NCBI RefSeq assembly: GCF_037892195.1 | Contig: NZ_JATACI010000005.1 | Location: 1 to 64,000, forward strand | Length of the DNA stretch: 64,000 bases | Direction: 5' to 3' | From: Yoonia sp. GPGPB17 | GTDB taxonomy: Bacteria; Pseudomonadota; Alphaproteobacteria; Rhodobacterales; Rhodobacteraceae | In this document: positions 59,789 through 64,000 of the stretch, in pieces | How the letters are laid out: every line of letters starts with the position of its first letter | How positions within the stretch are numbered: the first letter of the stretch is position 1 | Program-made: the position numbers and the translations under genes | Notes under the pieces: generated by a model | The model's input: only the letters and a program-made list of their open reading frames with translations | Told to the model about the DNA's origin: nothing | Databases searched by the model: none

Positions 59789-60397
59789 TCACGTTCGAGC
59801 AATGCGCCTTCTGATCCGAGAAAGGCTTTCTGGTGTTAGGCCTAGGTAGCTGGCGACGAGGTACTGTGGCACGCGCCGCGCGATTTCCGGTCGCGTTTCG
59901 ATGAAGCGGCGATATCTATCTTCCGGTTGGAGCGTGAGCAAGCGGCTGGCACGGCGCTGCGAGCCGATCAGCGCTTCTTGCAGCATTAGGCGCCCAAACC
60001 GCTCAATCGCGTGGTCTTCCTCATATCCAGTTTCAAGCACAGTGCGCGGGAGAACAACGATTGAACTTGCCTCAAGTGCTTCAAAGTTCTGCGTAGCGGG
60101 GACCTGCGCAAGAAAACTCTCGGCGTCGGTTACGACGATGCCATCGTCGAAGAACTGCCCCGTCCGCTCCTGACCCTCGTCGTTTGGGTCGTTGAAGTAG
60201 TAGCGCAACAGACCTGTGTGGACGAAGAACACCTCATCCGCGATTGTGCCTGCTCGCAGAATGTGATCGCCTTTTGAAAGCACCCGGTGGCGTGCGCCTT
60301 GATGAAGCCGGTTCAAGGCGGCCTCACCCGGGACCAAGGGGTGGACAGCGGTTTTCAGGCGATGTGAGAAGGCCGCAAGTGCGGCCTCTCGTGTCAT
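59789..60397 (-). CDS. Crp/Fnr family transcriptional regulator
   Basis: About 202 residues. The N-terminal cyclic-nucleotide-binding-like beta-roll (LSKGDHILRAGTIADEVFFV, GLLRYYF) and the C-terminal helix-turn-helix (VPQYLVASYLGLTPESLSRI) are clear. There are no Fnr-type cysteines, so it is not an Fe-S oxygen sensor. The ATG overlaps the upstream epimerase-like stop by one base (TGATG), implying coupling; an upstream GTG is an alternative start. Confidence 0.88.
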   Translation of the reverse strand: MTREAALAAFSHRLKTAVHPLVPGEAALNRLHQGARHRVLSKGDHILRAGTIADEVFFVHTGLLRYYFNDPNDEGQERTGQFFDDGIVVTDAESFLAQVPATQNFEALEASSIVVLPRTVLETGYEEDHAIERFGRLMLQEALIGSQRRASRLLTLQPEDRYRRFIETRPEIARRVPQYLVASYLGLTPESLSRIRRRIART

Positions 60398-61335
60398 CAC
60401 GTCATTGTCTGCTTTTGCCACCAGTTCACCGTCTCCGCCACTGCCTTGTCCCAGCCGCTCACCTGTATGCCAACCGCTTGGTCAAACTTCGTGTGGTCGG
60501 TGACGAACGTCTCGTCAAACATGTATCGCATTTCGACCAGTTCGCCAGCAGCCAGCTGGTACAGCCCAACAAGTCGCAACAGCCATGACGGTGTTTGCCG
60601 AAGCTTGACCGGTACCGCGTCTGGCGCCTGCGCTATCTCACAGATCTCGCGAGCGCTCACCGGTGGTAGAGCAGGGAGGTGCTAGGCCTCTCCCCATGTC
60701 GCAGACGTTTCAGCGAGCGCGACGTAAGCCGCAGCCAAATCGGGGAGGTAGGCAAAGCTGTGTGGTGCGTCCGGGTCGCCGACCCAGTCCACAGTTTTGC
60801 CGGACAAGACAGCGGGCCAGAAGCGGTCGCCCAACGCCGACATGCGCACGTCAGGGCTGAAGAAATCCGCTGCCCGTCCGAGCACGCATCTCACCCGACC
60901 TGCGGTATGTGCCGCCAAGATCTCCTCGGAAAGTCGCGCCCTGACCGACCCTTTGCGGGTCGTCGCAGCAAGCGGCATGTCCTCACTCAAAATGCCAGCG
61001 CAGCCGTAGCCATAAAGGTTTTCCACGACGACGAGCAGCGCCCCCGTGGCCTCCGCCGCAGCGATTGCCGCATCTTGAAGCGCGGGAAACTCCGTGTCCC
61101 ATTGATGATAAGGAGGCGCAGCGCAATGATAGATAACATCGGCATCGGCGCAGGCGGCAATGGTCTCTTCCTTTTGGGACAGGTCTGCCCGTCGAGAAGC
61201 GACCGCAGGGCCGACGCTGCGGCCATCACGGGTGACCATCGTGACGGTTCCTTCTTTTGAAACCAGCTGGTCGGCGATGGCGCGGCCCATCGGGCCTGCA
61301 CCGAGAATGACAGAGTATGTCCGCTTGGTCATCAT
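60397..61335 (-). pseudogene. NAD-dependent epimerase/dehydratase-like protein with one in-frame TAG
   Basis: The N-terminus has the Rossmann motif VILGAGPMGRAIADQLVSKE, followed by DADVIYHCAAPPYH, ENLYGYG and FFSPDVRMSALGDRFW. A TAG at 60682 interrupts WGEA-HLPALPPVSARE; the same frame then runs on to the normal end (TKFDQAVGIQVSGWDKAVAE). Trp (TGG) is expected there, so one base change would restore about 312 residues. Extended-SDR sugar epimerase/reductase family; substrate unknown. Between DUF4386 and Crp genes in one operon. Confidence 0.82.
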
Positions 61336-61343
61336 CGCCACCT

Positions 61344-62050
61344 TCACGCCTTGCGCCAGATCGTGATGGCGAGCGCCAAGGTCCAAAACTGCCAGAGGAT
61401 GCCCGAGAGGGTCAGCATGAGAGGCGACTCAATTCCGACGACCGACAGGAGCGTCGACAGCAACAGAGCAGCGGCACCAAACCCGGCGTAACCGATCCAT
61501 GTCCAGCCCCTGCGAAGCGCGGCGACCGAGATCACAATCGTCCAAACGCCTGCAAAGAAGCCGACGCCCAACAATTCGCCAACACCACCCGCGTAGGCGT
61601 TGAACGCGCCATAGACGACTTCGATGGCAGCTTGTGTTTCCGGCGTGGCAGATGGGTCCGTGTAGGCCGCGGCTAGACCGGGCATCAGGAACAACCAGCG
61701 CACAATTCCGAAGGCCTTTGCAAAACCCGCCAGAACGCCGAGTGCGACGACCATGCGCCCCATAGCGCCGTAAAGGCCGAGCGCGTCGCGAAGCAAGATT
61801 GCCAGCGGGATCAGGGCTAAAGCGTGGATCAGGTAGCTGAGATAGCCCGCAAAGACAGCGACGGATTGGTCGAGGATGAGAGGCAGGATGACCGCCGGAG
61901 GCTCATCCAGCGACGCTTAAGCCAGTTGATGGAAGGGGCGAGGATGAAGAAAGCTGCCCACATCGTTGCAAACTGCAGCAGCAAAAGTCCTGCAGGGCCA
62001 GAAGCACCCGAGTGCGGCATCCGCGTTTTGGAAGTCATTACATCCGACAT
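61344..62050 (-). pseudogene. DUF4386 membrane protein, frameshifted
   Basis: The first frame, from an ATG with AAAGGAC upstream (MSDVMTSKTRMPHSGASGPA), has the helix LLLLQFATMWAAFFILAPSI and runs out of family sequence after INWL near 61920. In another frame DEPPAVILPLILDQSVAVFA, then LALIPLAILLRDALGLYGAM to GILWQFWTLALAITIW, completes the DUF4386 family pattern. One indel near TGGCTTAAGCG would join them to a protein of about 235 residues with six to seven helices. Confidence 0.75.
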
Positions 62051-62136
62051 AACAAGTGTCCTTTGAGAGGTTTGATTTGGTGTCATGGGTGTTGGATAGG
62101 ACCCGCCAGATGGCGGGTTATTGATCTGGGGTAAGA

Positions 62137-62943
62137 TCAGAAGGGCGGCAGACCCTCGGACGCGCGCGCCAGCGTGAAGAGCGTGAGCCCTGCCCAGCCG
62201 CCCGCGAGCGGGAGCGTGAGCAGTGCGACAAGCGACGATGGCAAAATGGCGAGCAGGATCAGCGCCGCAATGGGTAGGGCCTGCATCGCGTGCACGCCTA
62301 AAAAGTGAGAGATGCGATAGTCGCCCCCGCTTAGGGACCATCCGGTCAGAGGCATAAAGGGACCAGAGGCCGGATCGACGCCCACGAATGGCCCACCGTT
62401 GGCCCCAATGGCTCCCCCGGTTTGCCCGCCAAGCCAGCCCGCGAGAATGAAGCCGAGCGCAAGCGCAAACGGCAGCGGGTTTTCCGCAATGCCCGAGAGC
62501 CCGGCGCGCAGCGCGGCAACGGCGAGCGCAACGCCCAAGAGCAGCGGAACCGCGACCAGGACCCCTGCGCCCGCGGCCATAATCGTGCCGCCAATGGCGT
62601 CAAAGGCCGTGGCATCGTTGAAATGCGAGCGAACGCCGCGTCCGGCCTGCAGCGAGAGAAACAGCGCTTCGTAGATGATCACGGCTCCAAAGGTGACTAG
62701 GCCGATTTTGGTGACGATGTGCGTTTGCCAGGCCTCGGGAAGAAACCGCGCGGCGATCAAAACGGTGATCCCGTGAACCGCCAGCGAGAGGTGAAACTTG
62801 AGCGGCTTCAGCCAAAGTGTTTCCTCGTCCAGCACACGACGGTCAAAGCCAAGAAGGAGCAAGGTTATTGGTATGGCAATGAGGCAGAGTAGGATTGCGC
62901 TTCGCAACAAAGGCGGGTCGGACGGATAAGTCAGTGTCAGCAT
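62137..62943 (-). CDS. Polytopic membrane protein of unknown function
   Basis: About 268 residues and seven to eight hydrophobic helices. A characteristic WLKPLKFHLSLAVHGITVLI segment follows the first helix, and YRISHFLGVHAMQALPIAAL lies near the end. His residues in helices could bind heme, but this is not shown. It is the first gene of the minus-strand run with the DUF4386, epimerase and Crp genes. Start set at MLTLTYPSD. Confidence 0.75.
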   Translation of the reverse strand: MLTLTYPSDPPLLRSAILLCLIAIPITLLLLGFDRRVLDEETLWLKPLKFHLSLAVHGITVLIAARFLPEAWQTHIVTKIGLVTFGAVIIYEALFLSLQAGRGVRSHFNDATAFDAIGGTIMAAGAGVLVAVPLLLGVALAVAALRAGLSGIAENPLPFALALGFILAGWLGGQTGGAIGANGGPFVGVDPASGPFMPLTGWSLSGGDYRISHFLGVHAMQALPIAALILLAILPSSLVALLTLPLAGGWAGLTLFTLARASEGLPPF

Positions 62944-63187
62944 AAGGTGTCTCCGGTGCAGCAAACCGACGAAAGGGCCGGATGTGATGCACCAGAGCTA
63001 TCGCCCTGAAGGACACTGCTCATTGACTTGGGGTAAGAACTTCAAAGACGTGAGCTAACAAGTTCGCTGTTGCTGAGAGTGATCATTTGATCTCAGTCGG
63101 CTGTCTGACGTCAGCGCTTATGGGTCCAAATAGGGTCATTTGCTAAGAGAGTGTTTGTTGCTCATCGTAGCCACCGAGGATTGGACG

Positions 63188-63593
63188 ATGAGAAAGACAA
63201 CGAAGAGCCCTGGCGAGAAGACTGTCAAAGACATCAAGCGCGAAACACGCAAGCAATATTCCAGCGAAGAGAAAATCCGGATCGTGCTGGATGGGCTGCG
63301 CGGCGAGGACAGTATTGCGGAACTGTGCCGTTCCCACTGCCCGGCAGTCGAAACGGAGTTTCGATAAGAGGGGCGAAGGCATATCCCAGAGCCTATATTA
63401 CAAATGGTCCAAGGACTTCATGGAGGCGGGAAAGAAGCGTCTGGCCGGGGACACAGTGCGGGCTGCGAACAGTGATGAGGTCAGAGAGCTGCGCCGTGAG
63501 GCAAAGGACCTCAAGGAAGTTGTCGCGGAACAGACGCTTGAACTGCGGCTTCTCAAAAAAAGCATGCTCGGGAATGGGGACGACCGCGCATGA
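63188..63593 (+). pseudogene. IS3-family transposase OrfA, interrupted by a short insertion
   Basis: The N-terminal half (YSSEEKIRIVLDGLRGEDSI then AELCR) is the usual OrfA helix-turn-helix. About 40 foreign bases follow, ending the frame at 63367. The other half (GISQSLYYKWSKDFMEAGKK, LRREAKDLKEVVAEQTLELR and LLKKSM, a leucine zipper) continues in another frame. The normal sequence would run LCR directly into the EGI(S)xSLYYKW motif. The stop overlaps the OrfB start (CATGA). Confidence 0.8.
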
Positions 63594-64000
63594 GGTATCC
63601 TGCATCGGAGAAGCTGGAGATCATCCGGTTGGTCGAAGACAGTCATCTGTCCGCGCGTCGGACATTGGCCAAGCTGGGCATTCCCCGCGCCACATTCTAC
63701 CGCTGGTATGATCGATATTTGCGGCCCGGTGAAGCTGGGTTGCAGGATCAATCTCCCAAGCCAAAGTACGTCTGGAACTGTGTTCCAGAAGATGTGAAGC
63801 GCAAGGTCGTCAAGCTGGCGTTGCATGAGACGGAACTGTCACCACATGAGTTGGCTGTCACATTTACGGACCGGGAGCGCTATTTTGTCTCGGAATCCAC
63901 AGTCTATCGCACGCCCAAAGCCCATGATCTGATCACCAGTCCGGCGTTCATCGTCCTGAAAGCGGTCGATGAGTTCCAACATAAGACGACGGCCATCAAC
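63590..64000 (+). CDS. IS3-family transposase OrfB, 5' part (continues past the window)
   Basis: Open from the ATG overlapping the OrfA stop to the window edge. It shows the N-terminal helices of IS3 OrfB (MRYPASEKLEIIRLVEDSHL, SARRTLAKLGIPRATFYRWY), then SESTVYRTPKAHDLITSPAF. The DDE core would be beyond the window. Confidence 0.88.
   Translation, partial: MRYPASEKLEIIRLVEDSHLSARRTLAKLGIPRATFYRWYDRYLRPGEAGLQDQSPKPKYVWNCVPEDVKRKVVKLALHETELSPHELAVTFTDRERYFVSESTVYRTPKAHDLITSPAFIVLKAVDEFQHKTTAIN

Noticed and set aside
24626..60684. Stop-codon reassignment as an explanation for in-frame TAA/TAG
   Set aside because: All three stops act as normal terminators elsewhere in the window, and IS copies differ at the TAG position, so point mutation or error is simpler.
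1..64000. CRISPR arrays, tRNA or rRNA genes, prophage modules
   Set aside because: No regularly spaced repeats, cloverleaf-like sequences, rRNA stretches or phage structural genes were seen on reading through.

Overview
The window reads as part of an extrachromosomal replicon (repABC plasmid or chromid) of a marine Rhodobacterales (Roseobacter-group) alphaproteobacterium. The basis is a repABC module with its antisense RNA, a VirD2/VirD4-type mobilisation module, the plasmid accessory families DUF736, DUF2958, ArdC and a large ParB-like protein, TRAP transport, a class III alcohol dehydrogenase, and alphaproteobacterial-type Zur boxes. No rRNA, tRNA or CRISPR array was seen.

Layout. 1-5.7 kb: fused TRAP permease with UspA, a short tyrosine recombinase, and a diaminopropionate ammonia-lyase divergent from an Lrp regulator. 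5.75-10 kb: two IS1182-type elements in the same orientation bracketing a glutathione S-transferase. 10-16 kb: coupling protein, relaxase and MobC-like protein, a candidate oriT, and two small plasmid genes. 16.4-20 kb: an adenylation/carrier/reductase protein and a convergent short-chain dehydrogenase. 20.4-21 kb: second recombinase copy. 21.2-28.6 kb: a metal-homeostasis block with metallothionein, small XRE protein, class III ADH variant, DUF1826, two COG0523 GTPases, a flavoprotein, an ACR3/SBF-like transporter and two Zur-like palindromes. 29-32.2 kb: MarR regulator divergent from an EF-hand/ferric-reductase-like operon. 32.4-45.3 kb: plasmid backbone (ArdC, DUF4143 ATPase, repCBA, DUF736, ParB-like) plus an Mrr-like nuclease. 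45.5-50 kb: K+ channel, tiny ORFs, and a metal ABC importer behind a cobalamin riboswitch. 50-52.4 kb: third recombinase and third IS1182 copy. 52.4-62.9 kb: small regulatory and metabolic operons (XRE-cupin/GNAT/YdcZ; LysR/MBL/monooxygenase; TetR/membrane protein; Crp/epimerase/membrane proteins), with an IS110 relic. The window ends inside an IS3-type element.

How the genes work together. The best-supported functional unit is the zinc-limitation block. A perfect 17-bp Zur-like palindrome sits between a cobW-DUF1826-adhC operon and a divergent flavoprotein-transporter operon. The ADH in that operon has lost two of the four structural-zinc cysteines, as expected of a zinc-sparing paralogue. 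A second metal module, an ATPase/permease/binding-protein importer of the Mn/Zn class, is under a B12 riboswitch and is preceded by an unannotated 48-residue membrane peptide, which points to cobalt.

A striking global feature is the number of broken but otherwise well-conserved genes: coupling protein, DUF2958, reductase megasynthase, both GTPases, ArdC, ATPase C-terminus, epimerase, DUF4386, and the third recombinase's N-terminus. Some lesions lie in homopolymers or dinucleotide repeats, so uncorrected sequencing error must be separated from real decay before individual lesions are interpreted. All family assignments come from reading motifs; no database search was run.
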